From JBMDXB01 sp048594885 (GTDB lineage Bacteria; Acidobacteriota; Vicinamibacteria; Vicinamibacterales; 2-12-FULL-66-21), in assembly GCA_048594885.1 (NCBI GenBank), contig JBMDXB010000107.1, positions 31,756 through 95,755 of the forward strand: a DNA stretch of 64,000 nt, read 5' to 3'. Shown here piece after piece: positions 45,598 to 54,646 of the stretch. Position numbers and translations under genes: made by a program. Under the pieces are notes generated by a model, which worked only from the letters and a program-made list of their open reading frames with translations, made no database searches and had not been told where the DNA came from. Numbering within the stretch: position 1 is the first letter of the stretch; every line of letters begins with the position of its first letter.

Positions 45598-46422
45598 ATG
45601 CGTCGACACGTGCAGACAACGAACACGGAGAAAAGTCTCGCCCTTCCGGCCGGACTGGATCGCATGCGTCCCCGGGAGGTTCGATGGACCGGCGGTGGCT
45701 GGGTGCTCCTCGTCTCGGCGGCCGCGCTCGTCATCGGCGGCCAGGCCGCCGCTATCGGCCTCGGCGTGAAAGCACTCGGCGGACGTGACGACGTGCGCGC
45801 TTTCCGCGAACACGCGATCGTGACGAGCGCCGTCGTCACGCGGAAGTGGCGCGCGAGCGGCGACGATCGGCCGCGGTGGGTCGCCTACGAATACACGGTG
45901 AACGGCCGCCGGTTGCCGGGTGAGGCGCGAGCGTCGCGGGCGCTGTGGGAGAGCCTCGAGCCCGGCTCGATCATCCCCGTACGCTTCGACGACGAGCGAC
46001 CCGAGCGGAGCTTTGCATGGGGGCGTGAGCCCCGGACAGTGCCGGCAGGGGTTCCGTACCTCGCAGGCCTGGCGGGCATTGCCAGTGGCGCGCTGCTGAC
46101 GATCCCATTGTTTCGCCAGCGACGACTGCTGGCGGAAGGGCGAGCCGCCCTTGCGACCGTGACGCAACGCACCAAAGGGCAGCACGGCGAGACGGTCCGC
46201 TACGAATTCCGGACGCTCAGCGGCGCACGCTTCACTGGTCAGACGACCCGGGCGAGCAAGACGCCGGCGGTCGGCGGCACGCTCTGGGTCATCTACGAGA
46301 GCGAGGATCCGCGGCACAACAGCCCGTATCCTGTCTCCCTCGTCAGGCTGGCTCGCGAAGCGCCGTTGGTCGCATCGCGACGACACGCCCACGCCGCGAC
46401 ATCCAACATCACGATCCGCTGA
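45598..46422 (+). CDS. DUF3592-like two-helix membrane protein
   Basis: 274 aa. Two hydrophobic segments (about residues 35-55 and 150-172) alternate with two similar beta domains: the first contains VTSAVVTRKWRASG, WVAYEYTVNGRRLPGEARAS and GSIIPVRFDDERPE; the second ALATVTQRTKGQHGETVRYE, FTGQTTRASKTPAVGGTLWV and IYESEDPRHN. This duplicated pattern is that of DUF3592. GTG 45589 overlaps the previous stop and is an alternative start; ATG 45598 is preceded by GGCGGAG. Third gene of the SPFH operon. Confidence 0.75.
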   Translation: MRRHVQTTNTEKSLALPAGLDRMRPREVRWTGGGWVLLVSAAALVIGGQAAAIGLGVKALGGRDDVRAFREHAIVTSAVVTRKWRASGDDRPRWVAYEYTVNGRRLPGEARASRALWESLEPGSIIPVRFDDERPERSFAWGREPRTVPAGVPYLAGLAGIASGALLTIPLFRQRRLLAEGRAALATVTQRTKGQHGETVRYEFRTLSGARFTGQTTRASKTPAVGGTLWVIYESEDPRHNSPYPVSLVRLAREAPLVASRRHAHAATSNITIR

Positions 46423-46425
46423 CGC

Positions 46426-47601
46426 TCACCGCGGTGGCGGTACCGGCGGTCCGGCCATCAGCGGGCTTCTGGTGGCCGGCGAGCTCGTCGTGGAGCGCGC
46501 GCTCTGGGCCGATCCGATTCGCGTCACGACACGCGCGCCTTCCTGGATCGCGCCGTCGGCGATCTCGGTGGACGTCGCATCGCTGATTCCGGTCTTCACG
46601 CTGACGGTTCGCATCGACGTGCCCTCCAGGATCGACAGCGTATTCGACCCCGGCCGAAGCCGCAGCGCCGCCGAAGGGACGGTGAGGACGTTGTCGCGCC
46701 GGGCGACCTCCGCCGTCGCGCTCGCCGTCATGCCCGGGCGCAGCTTCAGGCCCGCATTCGGCGCGGTGATGATTGCCGCGTAGGTGACGACGTTCTGCTC
46801 GACCGTCGGATTGAGGCGCACCTGGCGCACCGTACCCCTGAACGATTCGCCCGGATACGCGTCGACCGTGAAGGAGACGTTCTGCCCCTGCGCAATCCGG
46901 CCGACGTCGGCTTCGTCGATGCTCGCCTTGAGCTGCATCTGCGAAAGATCGGCGGCAATGACGAACAGCGTTGGCGCCTGGAGGCTCGCGGCGACCGTCT
47001 GGCCGACGTCCACGTTCCGCGCGACGACGATGCCGTCGATGGGCGCGAGGATGACGGTCTTCGCGAGGTTCACGCGCGCCTGCGTCAGGTTGGCGGCCGC
47101 CTGCGTCTTCTGCGCGTCCGCCGACCGCACCTGCGCGCGGGCGGAGTTGACCGCAACGTCGGCCGCGTCCATGTCGTTCGCCGACACGAGCTGCCGCTCC
47201 CACAGCGCCCGCGTGCGATCCCGCTTCGTCTCCGCGTCGGCGGCTGCGACCCTCAGGCGCTCGAGATCGGCTTCGGCCTTCTCGAGGTTCGCGCCGGCCT
47301 GCTCGATCGCGCTTTCGTACAGCGAAGGCTCCAGCCGCGCGATCACCTGGCCTTTGCGCACGACGGAATTGAAGTCGGCATGGAGCGACAGCACGCTGCC
47401 GGACACCTGCGTGCCGACGCTCACCATGCTGACCGCCTCGAGCGTGCCGGACGCGGTGATCGTGCTGACGATCGACTGCCTCGACACGACCGCCGAGACG
47501 ATCTCCGGCGTTTCGTCGCTCCGGCGCGCGTAGGAAGCGCCGAGGCCGATGGTCGTCGCCCCGGCGACGGCGAACGCGGCGGTGAGGGCTTTGTGCTTCA
47601 T
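46426..47601 (-). CDS. RND/MacA-type periplasmic adaptor (HlyD family)
   Basis: 391 aa from ATG 47601. An N-terminal anchor or signal (about residues 8-25), a lipoyl/barrel-sandwich start (TITASGTLEAVSMVSVGTQV), a long coiled-coil hairpin (ANLEKAEADLERLRVAAADA, onward), then LAPIDGIVVARNVDVGQTVA and VTYAAIITAPNAGLKLRPGM. It would link an inner-membrane pump to an outer-membrane channel. No pump or channel gene is adjacent on this side, so it is an orphan here. The Pro-rich end (MAGPPVPPPR) is unstructured. Confidence 0.9.
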   Translation of the reverse strand: MKHKALTAAFAVAGATTIGLGASYARRSDETPEIVSAVVSRQSIVSTITASGTLEAVSMVSVGTQVSGSVLSLHADFNSVVRKGQVIARLEPSLYESAIEQAGANLEKAEADLERLRVAAADAETKRDRTRALWERQLVSANDMDAADVAVNSARAQVRSADAQKTQAAANLTQARVNLAKTVILAPIDGIVVARNVDVGQTVAASLQAPTLFVIAADLSQMQLKASIDEADVGRIAQGQNVSFTVDAYPGESFRGTVRQVRLNPTVEQNVVTYAAIITAPNAGLKLRPGMTASATAEVARRDNVLTVPSAALRLRPGSNTLSILEGTSMRTVSVKTGISDATSTEIADGAIQEGARVVTRIGSAQSARSTTSSPATRSPLMAGPPVPPPR

Positions 47602-47764
47602 GTCCTTAGGGACGGCTCGCCCGTGGCGGCGCGGTGCCGGCCATGTGAAGAAATCGTGACAGCGAGGCGTCAGCGGGCGCCGCCGATCCAAATTCCGCGA
47701 TTCCGGATCCGGTCAGCCCGTCCGAATCCGCGCATTCGGGGTCTAAAGAGGGAAGCTGACGCTG

Positions 47765-47838
47765 TCAAAGACCAATCGCCAAGGACCAAAGGCCAATGAT
47801 CTGTGCTTGGTTCTTTGGTCTTTGGGAGTTGGTCTTTG
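47765..47838. repeat. Inverted GACCAA-type repeat
   Basis: CAAAGACCAA at 47765-47774 and TTGGTCTTTG at 47829-47838 are perfect reverse complements, with further GGACCAAAGG and TTCTTTGGTC pieces between. Same vocabulary as the array at 19253. It lies in the 342-nt gap between the adaptor gene and the VWA gene; the rest of that gap (47602-47764) holds no gene I can support. Confidence 0.8.
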
Positions 47839-47850
47839 CAGGCCGGCAGT

Positions 47851-47866
47851 TTTCAGCGGCCTGCTA
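47851..47866. repeat. 16-bp motif TTTCAGCGGCCTGCTA, copy 2
   Basis: One base different from the copy at 19358-19373, and placed about the same distance (13 nt) from a GACCAA array. It resembles the kind of end sequence left by small transposable elements. Confidence 0.7.
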
Positions 47867-47943
47867 AAGGTCCGGACACGCAACGGCTGCTGCTGGCAGC
47901 AGATGTGCTGTCGCAGGTCGCCAGCCATCCAGCGGAGGGTTGT

Positions 47944-49899
47944 ATGCGAGTATTCGCGTCGCTGCTGATCGTCTGCCTGACGACCCTCGGACACGCCGCT
48001 CCACCGCAAACCCACACGATCTCCGGAACCGTCGTCGACCCCGCCGGCGCTGCGATCCCTGGTGTCAGCGTCGAGTTGCGGAAGGGCAGCACCGTCGAGC
48101 GCCGCACGGTGACCGACGAGAAGGGCGTCTGGCAGTTCGCGAACGTCGCCCGCGGCGAGTACGTCGTCCGGCACATTCTCGTCGGGTTCGTGACGACTGA
48201 CGTTCGCGTCACGATCGGCGATGTCGCTCCCGGCCCGTTGCGCGTTGTCCTGAAGGTCGGCGCGCTGACGGAGACCGTGGAGGTGCAGTCTGCTTCAGCG
48301 GAGATCCGAGCCGTGCTGGGCGCCAGCTCTGGTCGCGGCGGCGTCGCCGGTGGCGTCGTAGGTGGCGTGGTCGGGGGAATACCGGGCGCTCCGCCTCCGC
48401 CTGGCGCCCCGGTGGCGGTTCACGACGCGCTGCTCGGACGCGGATACGTCACGGTATATCCGGACACGGCCTCGTACGCGCGCATCGAAGAGAACCGGTT
48501 CCGCCGTGTCACCGAGCATCCGCTCTCGACGTTCTCGATCGACGTGGACACCGCGTCGTACGCCAACGTTCGCCGCTTCCTCAATTCCGGCACGCTCCCG
48601 CCCGCAGATGCCGTACGTATCGAGGAGCTGATCAACTACTTCACGTTCGATTATCCCGAGCCCCGCGGCGAGGCTCCCGTCTCGGTGACGACGGAGGTTG
48701 GTCCGGCGCCGTGGAGCCCGAAGCACAAGCTGGTGCTCGTCGGCCTGCGGAGCACGCCGATCAAGCAGGAACGGACTCCGCCGCGCAATCTCACATTCCT
48801 GCTCGACGTCTCCGGGTCGATGCAGCCGGTGAACCGGCTGCCGCTCGTGAAGACGGCCATGCAGATGCTCGTGGACACGCTGCGGCCGGAGGACACCGTC
48901 GCGATCGTCGTCTACGCCGGCCACAGCGGCCTCGCGCTGCCGGCGACGAAGGGCTCGCGGAAGGAAGTCATCAAGCACGCGATCGAGCAGCTGCACGCCG
49001 GCGGATCGACGAACGGCGCATCCGGCATTCAGCTCGCTTACGACATCGCGTCGGAGAACGTCCGCAAGGACGGCATCAACCGCGTGATCCTCGCCACCGA
49101 CGGCGACTTCAACGTCGGCATCACGAGCCACGCCGATCTGCTGAAGCTGATTGAGTCGAAGCGCGAGCGCGGCATCTTCCTGTCGGTCCTCGGTGTCGGC
49201 GACGACAACCTGAAGGACTCGACGATGGAGATGCTGGCTGACAAGGGGAACGGCAACTATTCGTACCTGGACTCGGTGTCGGAAGGGCAGCGTGTCCTGA
49301 TCAAGGAGGCGGGGGCGACGCTCGTCACCGTGGCAAAGGACGTCAAGGTGCAGATCGAGTTCAATCCGCGCTTCGTGAGCGCCTATCGCCTGATCGGCTA
49401 CGAGAACCGCGTGCTGCGGAAGGAAGACTTCAACAACGACCGGAAGGACGCCGGCGAGCTCGGCGCGGGCCACACCGTGACGGCGCTCTACGAGCTCATT
49501 CCTCCCGGCGAGCCGATCAGCGGCGCCGTCGATCCGCTCAAGTACCAGCGCGAATCGGAGAGGCCGGCCGCGGTGGCGACGAACTCGGACGAGCTGATGA
49601 CGGTGAAGCTGCGCTACAAGGCGCCGGATGGCGACAGCAGCAAGCTGCTCGAGTTTCCGGTGCGCAGCACGGCGGCGCGCATGTCCGCGAATCTTGGCTT
49701 CGCGGCAGCGGTCGCGGAGTTCGGCATGCTGCTGCGACGGTCCGAGTTCCGCGGCGACGGGTCGTGGACGCAGGTCGTCTCGCTGGCCCGCGAACATCGC
49801 GGCCGGGACGAGGACGGCTATCGCGCTGAGTTCGTCAGGCTGGTCGAGCTCGCCGCCGCACTCGATCGCAGATTCACGGCGCCGGACTCCGAGCGCTGA
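47944..49899 (+). CDS. Secreted VWA-domain (YfbK-type) protein with carboxypeptidase-regulatory N-terminus
   Basis: 651 aa from ATG 47944. Signal peptide about residues 1-18. Residues about 23-100 are a carboxypeptidase regulatory-like beta domain (ISGTVVDPAGAAIPGVSVEL). A Gly/Val/Pro-rich linker (GGVAGGVVGGVVGG) precedes the YfbK-type N-terminal part (RFRRVTEHPLSTFSIDVDTA, and LINYFTFDYPEPRGEAPVSV). The VWA domain has MIDAS residues in FLLDVSGSMQ, then STNGASGIQLAYDIA and ILATDGDFNVGI. A C-terminal DUF3520-like region follows. Probably a metal-dependent adhesion or scaffold protein at the cell surface. Confidence 0.92.
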   Translation: MRVFASLLIVCLTTLGHAAPPQTHTISGTVVDPAGAAIPGVSVELRKGSTVERRTVTDEKGVWQFANVARGEYVVRHILVGFVTTDVRVTIGDVAPGPLRVVLKVGALTETVEVQSASAEIRAVLGASSGRGGVAGGVVGGVVGGIPGAPPPPGAPVAVHDALLGRGYVTVYPDTASYARIEENRFRRVTEHPLSTFSIDVDTASYANVRRFLNSGTLPPADAVRIEELINYFTFDYPEPRGEAPVSVTTEVGPAPWSPKHKLVLVGLRSTPIKQERTPPRNLTFLLDVSGSMQPVNRLPLVKTAMQMLVDTLRPEDTVAIVVYAGHSGLALPATKGSRKEVIKHAIEQLHAGGSTNGASGIQLAYDIASENVRKDGINRVILATDGDFNVGITSHADLLKLIESKRERGIFLSVLGVGDDNLKDSTMEMLADKGNGNYSYLDSVSEGQRVLIKEAGATLVTVAKDVKVQIEFNPRFVSAYRLIGYENRVLRKEDFNNDRKDAGELGAGHTVTALYELIPPGEPISGAVDPLKYQRESERPAAVATNSDELMTVKLRYKAPDGDSSKLLEFPVRSTAARMSANLGFAAAVAEFGMLLRRSEFRGDGSWTQVVSLAREHRGRDEDGYRAEFVRLVELAAALDRRFTAPDSER

Positions 49900-49918
49900 G
49901 GATTCACGGGGGTTCGAA

Positions 49919-50956
49919 TCACTCGACGTAGAGCGGCGTCGCGCCCGACGTCTGGAGATCGAGCGCCGACGCGCGCCCTTTCGGATAGGTCTTGCCGCCG
50001 AGCATGCCGGTGTCGATCAGGAACAGCGATCCGCCGAAGCGCTCCGTGATGCGGCCGTCCGGCTGCGGCGTGTGACCGGTGACGAAACGGCGGACGCGAT
50101 GCTGCTTCAGCACGGCGCTCATGCGCGCCGTGCCTTCTTCGTCGCTCCACGTCGAGAAGCCGCGGTACCACATCGGGCCGTCGCCGTGGAACAACGCGGA
50201 CAACTGGATGTTCGCGGCCGGCGGGACCAGCGCGGCAATCCTCTGCGCGTCGTCGGGAATCTTCTCCTCTTTGATCGCGGCGTTGAGGCGATCGATCTCG
50301 GTGCGCGCGGCGTTGACGACGTCGATGAGCAGCGGGGCCGGTCCGACGAGCTTCTTCTCGTGGAGCAGACGCACCGCGGCATCCCACTGATCGATCTCCC
50401 GGCGCACGCGGCGATTCAGCGAGTCGAGCGACTCGGTCGTGAACTCCAGGTTGATGCCCGCGTGCATGAACGCTGTGCCCTCGATCTGGACGGCAATCGG
50501 CTTCGAGCGTAGCCACTTGCCGTAGCGTCCGTCCTTCGCGAACGCGGCGAGGTACGCCGCCTCGCCGCCGAAGCTCGCCGCGGTTTCGGGGGCGACGTCG
50601 CGCATCTCGCCGAGCATGTTCATGACTTCGTGATTGCCGAGCAGCATGTGGACCTTGCCACCCGCCGACGCGGCCTGTTTCTCGAGCGCCATCAGCAGGT
50701 CGAGCGTCTCGCTCACGGCGGCGCCGCGGTCGGTCAGGTCGCCTGTCTGCACGAGGACCGCCTTGCCGCCGCTCCAGCGCCGCTGCGCGTCGATGAGTCC
50801 CGCCCGCTGCAAGATGCCGACGAAGGCGCCGGCTGCGCCGTGCACGTCGCCGATGGCGATGATGCGCGGCGGCGCAGGCGCGGTGCCTGCGCGCGGCGCC
50901 GTGATTGCGGCGAAGACGATGACGAGTGCGAGCAGTCGTCGTGCGTGTGACGCCAT
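49919..50956 (-). CDS. Secreted calcineurin-like phosphoesterase (Shewanella-like phosphatase type)
   Basis: 345 aa. Signal peptide about residues 1-25. Metal motifs are complete: IAIGDVHGA, VQTGDLTDRGA, LLGNHEVMNM, AFMHAGI and FVTGHTPQPDG. The spacing and the large insert between GNHE and GHT match the Shewanella-like PPP phosphatase group. It should dephosphorylate proteins or small molecules in the periplasm. Convergent with the VWA gene (19-nt gap). Confidence 0.88.
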   Translation of the reverse strand: MASHARRLLALVIVFAAITAPRAGTAPAPPRIIAIGDVHGAAGAFVGILQRAGLIDAQRRWSGGKAVLVQTGDLTDRGAAVSETLDLLMALEKQAASAGGKVHMLLGNHEVMNMLGEMRDVAPETAASFGGEAAYLAAFAKDGRYGKWLRSKPIAVQIEGTAFMHAGINLEFTTESLDSLNRRVRREIDQWDAAVRLLHEKKLVGPAPLLIDVVNAARTEIDRLNAAIKEEKIPDDAQRIAALVPPAANIQLSALFHGDGPMWYRGFSTWSDEEGTARMSAVLKQHRVRRFVTGHTPQPDGRITERFGGSLFLIDTGMLGGKTYPKGRASALDLQTSGATPLYVE

Positions 50957-51075
50957 ACCTGCACCGTAGCTTAACCGTGTGCGCCGTCGGCGACAAGCCG
51001 CGCCGCGTCAGTGCGTCCACGAGGTGTACAATCGACCGATGAGGCCGGCTGCCCGGGCCGCCTCGCCGTGCGCCG

Positions 51076-53163
51076 ATGTCTCCGATTCGTTCGCTCGCCG
51101 CCTACCTTCAGGAGAGCACCGCGGAAGTCGAACGCCTGTTCGACGTTCTGTCGATCTTCATTGCCATCACCGACGACCCGGCATGCGCGCACGTCCGCGT
51201 CAACCTTGCCTTCGCGAAAGTCCTCGGCATCGCGCCGTCACAGGACCTTGTCTTCACCGATCCCGACGTGCGGCTGCCGTTCACGGCGCTGCACGCAGGG
51301 GAGCCGATCCCGCGCGATGAGTTTCCGCTGCAGCGTGCGGTCCGCACGCGAACCGAGGTGCGCGACGAGACCTTCGAGATCGTGCATGCGGACGGCCGCC
51401 GCACGGCGCTCAACGTGTTCGCGACGCCGCTCACGGGAGAGGACGGGCACATCCGCGGCGGCGTGGCGGTCGCTATCGACGTCACGGCGCAGCGCAAGGT
51501 CATGCGCCAGCAGCGGCTCCTCGCGGATGCGAGCCAGGCGCTGGCCTCGTCGCTCGAATACGAGTCGTCGCTGGCGGAGCTGGCGCGGCTGGCGGTGCCG
51601 GTGTTTGGTGACTATTGCGTTATCGACGTGCTCCAGGAGAATGGCGCGTTTCAGCGCGTCAGCTTCGTCGTCCACGACCCCGCGAAACGGGAGGTCGGCG
51701 ACGCGCTGCAGCGATACCCGCCGTCGCTCAACGTCGACAGTCCCGCCGCCCACGCCATACGCGGTGGCGACGTGCTCGTCGTCAACCAGTTCGCGCCGGA
51801 CCTTCTCGTCCGCGCCGCGCAGAGTCGCGAGCACCTGGACCTGCTCCAGAGGTTCGGCGCGCGGGCGTTCATGATGGCGCCGCTCCGCGCGCGCGGCCGC
51901 ACGCTCGGCCTCCTGACCGTCGGATCGTTCGACGAATCGCGGAAGTACGAGTCCGAGGAAGTGGCCCTCGTGGAGGAGGTGGCGGCGCGCGCGGGGCTCG
52001 CGCTGGACAACGCGCTGCTGTATCGAAGCGTTCAGGATGCCAATCGCTTGAAGGAGGACTTCCTGGCGACGCTTTCGCACGAGCTGCGCACGCCGCTCAA
52101 CGCGCTGCTCGGCTGGACGCAGATGCTGAAGTCCGCGAACCTCGACGACGCGTCGCGCCGGCGCGCCCTCGAGAGCGTCGAGCGCAACGCACATGCGCAG
52201 GCGGTGCTGATCAACGACCTGCTCGACGTCTCCCGCGTGATGACCGGCAAGCTGCGCCTCCAGGAGCAGGCTGTCGATCTCCAGGCCGTCGTCCTGGCGG
52301 CCGTCGATTCCGTGCGTCCCGCCGTTCGCGCCCGGCAGATCGATCTCGGCGTTTCGCTCACGCCGCTCGCGGGTGAAGTCATCGGCGACCCGGACCGGCT
52401 GCAGCAGGTAATCTGGAATCTGCTCTCCAACGCGGTGAAGTTCACGCCGCCACACGGCCGCGTCGATCTCTCGGTCGAGCAGGTCGGCGGGGCGGTGCAG
52501 ATCGCCGTGGCCGACAGCGGCGTCGGGATCGACCCGGCGTTTCTCCCGCACGTGTTCGAGCGCTTCCGTCAGGCTGACAGCAGCACGACGCGCAGCCATG
52601 GCGGGCTCGGGCTCGGGCTGGCGATCGTCCGCCATCTCGTCGATCTGCACGGGGGCACCGTCACGGTCGAAAGCGAGGGCGCCGGCAAGGGTGCGCGCTT
52701 CGTCGTCACGCTGCCGTTCCGCCAGCCCACGCCGGCGGTCGCAGGCGGCGTCGAGACGCGCGCGCAGACGTGGACGCTGCGGGGCGTGCGCGTGCTCGCC
52801 GTCGATGATGACGAGGACTCGCGGGAGCTGCTGCTGATGATGCTGCGCGCCGCCGGAGCGGACGTGATGGTCGTCAGCTCCGCGGCCACCGCGCTCGACG
52901 TCGTCGGCAGCTTCAGGCCGCACGTGATGGTCGCCGACATCGCCATGCCGAACATGAACGGCTACGAGCTGCTGCGCGAAATAGCGTCGCGAGAATCGGT
53001 GCCGCCGCCCGCGATTGCGCTCACCGGGTACACGTCAGCCGAAGACGCGCGCCGGGCGGCCGAGGCGGGATTCGCGCTGCATCTCTGCAAACCTGTCGAT
53101 CACGAGACGCTCATTCGCGCGGTGGCAGGGCTCGCCGAGCAGGACGCCTGCAGCACGGACTAA
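51076..53163 (+). CDS. Hybrid sensor histidine kinase (PAS-GAF-HisKA-HATPase-REC)
   Basis: 695 aa, no transmembrane helix, so a cytoplasmic sensor. PAS about 15-135 (LFDVLSIFIAITDD), GAF about 150-315 (FGDYCVIDVLQENG, FMMAPLRARGRTLGLLTVGS), phosphoacceptor His335 in ATLSHELRTPLN, HATPase about 440-550 (NLLSNAVKFTPPHGRVDL, ADSGVGIDPAFLPHVFERFR, GGLGLGLAIV), and a C-terminal receiver with Asp621 in VADIAMPNMNGYELL and Lys in HLCKPVD. It would relay phosphate internally and then to an unknown response regulator. Its stop codon overlaps that of a convergent receiver gene. Confidence 0.95.
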   Translation: MSPIRSLAAYLQESTAEVERLFDVLSIFIAITDDPACAHVRVNLAFAKVLGIAPSQDLVFTDPDVRLPFTALHAGEPIPRDEFPLQRAVRTRTEVRDETFEIVHADGRRTALNVFATPLTGEDGHIRGGVAVAIDVTAQRKVMRQQRLLADASQALASSLEYESSLAELARLAVPVFGDYCVIDVLQENGAFQRVSFVVHDPAKREVGDALQRYPPSLNVDSPAAHAIRGGDVLVVNQFAPDLLVRAAQSREHLDLLQRFGARAFMMAPLRARGRTLGLLTVGSFDESRKYESEEVALVEEVAARAGLALDNALLYRSVQDANRLKEDFLATLSHELRTPLNALLGWTQMLKSANLDDASRRRALESVERNAHAQAVLINDLLDVSRVMTGKLRLQEQAVDLQAVVLAAVDSVRPAVRARQIDLGVSLTPLAGEVIGDPDRLQQVIWNLLSNAVKFTPPHGRVDLSVEQVGGAVQIAVADSGVGIDPAFLPHVFERFRQADSSTTRSHGGLGLGLAIVRHLVDLHGGTVTVESEGAGKGARFVVTLPFRQPTPAVAGGVETRAQTWTLRGVRVLAVDDDEDSRELLLMMLRAAGADVMVVSSAATALDVVGSFRPHVMVADIAMPNMNGYELLREIASRESVPPPAIALTGYTSAEDARRAAEAGFALHLCKPVDHETLIRAVAGLAEQDACSTD

Positions 53164-53552
53164 ACCGCGACTCGCCGCAGGTCGGTGAGAAGCCGCCTTG
53201 GCACGCGGCGTCCGCGTGAGAGCCGGACGATCGGGATGTGCGCGGTGACGGGGCAGGTCGCAATCAGGCGTGCCGTTTCCGCGGCATCGATATCCACCAG
53301 CGAGTCATCCAGCAGAATCAGGTCCGGCACGTGGCAGGAGGCCTTGACGATTGCCTCGAAGCCGGTGCGCGCGACCGAAACACGAAAGCCGGCTGCGCGA
53401 AGCTCTGTCTCGCGCTCGGCGCGCGATGCCGGATCGCCGTCAGCGACGAGGGCGTGCGGCTCGACACCGGAATCGACACGTATCGTCCGCGCACGGACGG
53501 CCGCTCGCGCCGACGTTGGAAATCGAGACACCGAAACGGGTTTTCGGCTCAC
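53160..53552 (-). CDS. Stand-alone receiver-domain protein
   Basis: 130 aa from GTG 53552 (frame open further upstream but without coding character). The receiver fold is visible in HALVADGDPASRAERETELR, AGFRVSVARTGFEAIVKA, DLILLDDSLVDIDAAETARL, and HIPIVRLSRGRRVPR. The phosphoacceptor should be the first Asp of LLDDSL; the usual acidic pair is reduced to ADGD. The invariant Lys near the end reads as Arg, so phosphorylation may be weak. Four nucleotides at its end overlap the stop of the hybrid kinase on the other strand. Confidence 0.65.
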   Translation of the reverse strand: MSRKPVSVSRFPTSARAAVRARTIRVDSGVEPHALVADGDPASRAERETELRAAGFRVSVARTGFEAIVKASCHVPDLILLDDSLVDIDAAETARLIATCPVTAHIPIVRLSRGRRVPRRLLTDLRRVAV

Positions 53553-53590
53553 GCCGTGCCGCTCGAGCAAGAAGGCTGCCGGAGACGATG

Positions 53591-53821
53591 TCAGCTGAAA
53601 AGACGATTGACCGCGACGCCGACGACGGAGGTGCCGAGGACGACGAACAGCGTGTCCGTGTCGCCGATCTGGCCGCGCATGTCGAGCATCGCAACGATCA
53701 GCAGGCCGGCGAAACCGCCGGCAAGGGCAGCGATCACGATCTCCAGCGCCACGAGTGCTGGCCGGCGCGGGCATCGATGCGAGTCGGTCAGGTGCCCCTG
53801 ACATCGGGGACAGGTGTCCAT
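53591..53821 (-). CDS. Small zinc-ribbon-like membrane protein
   Basis: 76 aa from ATG 53821. CPRCQGHLTDSHRCP at the N-terminus has paired cysteines like a short zinc ribbon, then two hydrophobic helices (LVALEIVIAALAGGFAGLLI, and LFVVLGTSVVGVAVNRLF). No known family. Between lgt and the receiver gene on the same strand. Confidence 0.65.
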   Translation of the reverse strand: MDTCPRCQGHLTDSHRCPRRPALVALEIVIAALAGGFAGLLIVAMLDMRGQIGDTDTLFVVLGTSVVGVAVNRLFS

Positions 53822-53912
53822 CAGCGAATGCGGCTCAGAGGTTGACGCACGATAACACAGGGTGTCTCGACCGCCGGGGCACGAACGGATGAGCTCGATC
53901 GTGCTAGGCACG

Positions 53913-54638
53913 TTAGTGCCGCGCGCGCACGATCATCACCGCGCCGATCCCGGCGATCACCGCGGCAAAGAGATGCGCGACGGTCAGCGGGCCGGTGACG
54001 CGCTCGTTGACGCGCAGGAACTCCAGCGCGAATCGGAACCCAGCAGTCAACAGCAGATATCGACCGACAACGTCGAGATCTGTAACGCCGCGGCGCCGCC
54101 AGCGGATCAGCAACCACGTCAGCACGCCGAGAAATGCCGCTTCGTAGAGTTGCGTCGGATGAACGGGAACGTCGGTCGGCGGCAGTCCTTCCGGAAACGC
54201 GACGCCCCATGGGAGCGATGTCGGCCGCCCGTAGTCGTCGCCGACGAGAAAGCATCCGATCCGGCCGAGCAGGTGGCCGATCGCCAACGCCGGCGTAGCG
54301 GCGGATACGACCGGCACCATCGGCCACCGCTTGATGCGCATCATCACGAGCGCCGCGCCGACGCCGCCGGCGAACCCGCCGAACCAGCTCATGCCGCCGC
54401 GATCGGTGAGGAGATCCCACGCGGACTCCGTCGACATGTGCTCGGCGACGTAGAGCAGCTTGGCGCCGATCAGGCCGCCGAGCAGGCCGGCGATTGCCGC
54501 GTCGGTCGCGGAGTCGGGCAGGCGGCTGCGCGCGAGCTCGCGCCGGAACAGCCACAGGCCGGCCATGGCGCCCACGGCCACCATCACGCCGAACGTCGTC
54601 ACCTCGAAGTTGCCGATTCGGAAGAGGACGGGGTACAT
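53913..54638 (-). CDS. lgt: Prolipoprotein diacylglyceryl transferase
   Basis: 241 aa with about seven transmembrane helices. It transfers diacylglyceryl from phosphatidylglycerol to the lipobox Cys of prolipoproteins, the first step of lipoprotein maturation. Signature HLLGRIGCFLVGDDYGRPTS, plus GGMSWFGGFAGG, VPVHPTQLYEA and GYRF-like RFALEFLR. Its ATG is only 8 nt from the ATG of the divergent hydrolase, so their promoters must overlap each other's coding starts or one start is further in. Confidence 0.95.
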   Translation of the reverse strand: MYPVLFRIGNFEVTTFGVMVAVGAMAGLWLFRRELARSRLPDSATDAAIAGLLGGLIGAKLLYVAEHMSTESAWDLLTDRGGMSWFGGFAGGVGAALVMMRIKRWPMVPVVSAATPALAIGHLLGRIGCFLVGDDYGRPTSLPWGVAFPEGLPPTDVPVHPTQLYEAAFLGVLTWLLIRWRRRGVTDLDVVGRYLLLTAGFRFALEFLRVNERVTGPLTVAHLFAAVIAGIGAVMIVRARH

Positions 54639-54646
54639 GTGTTCTC

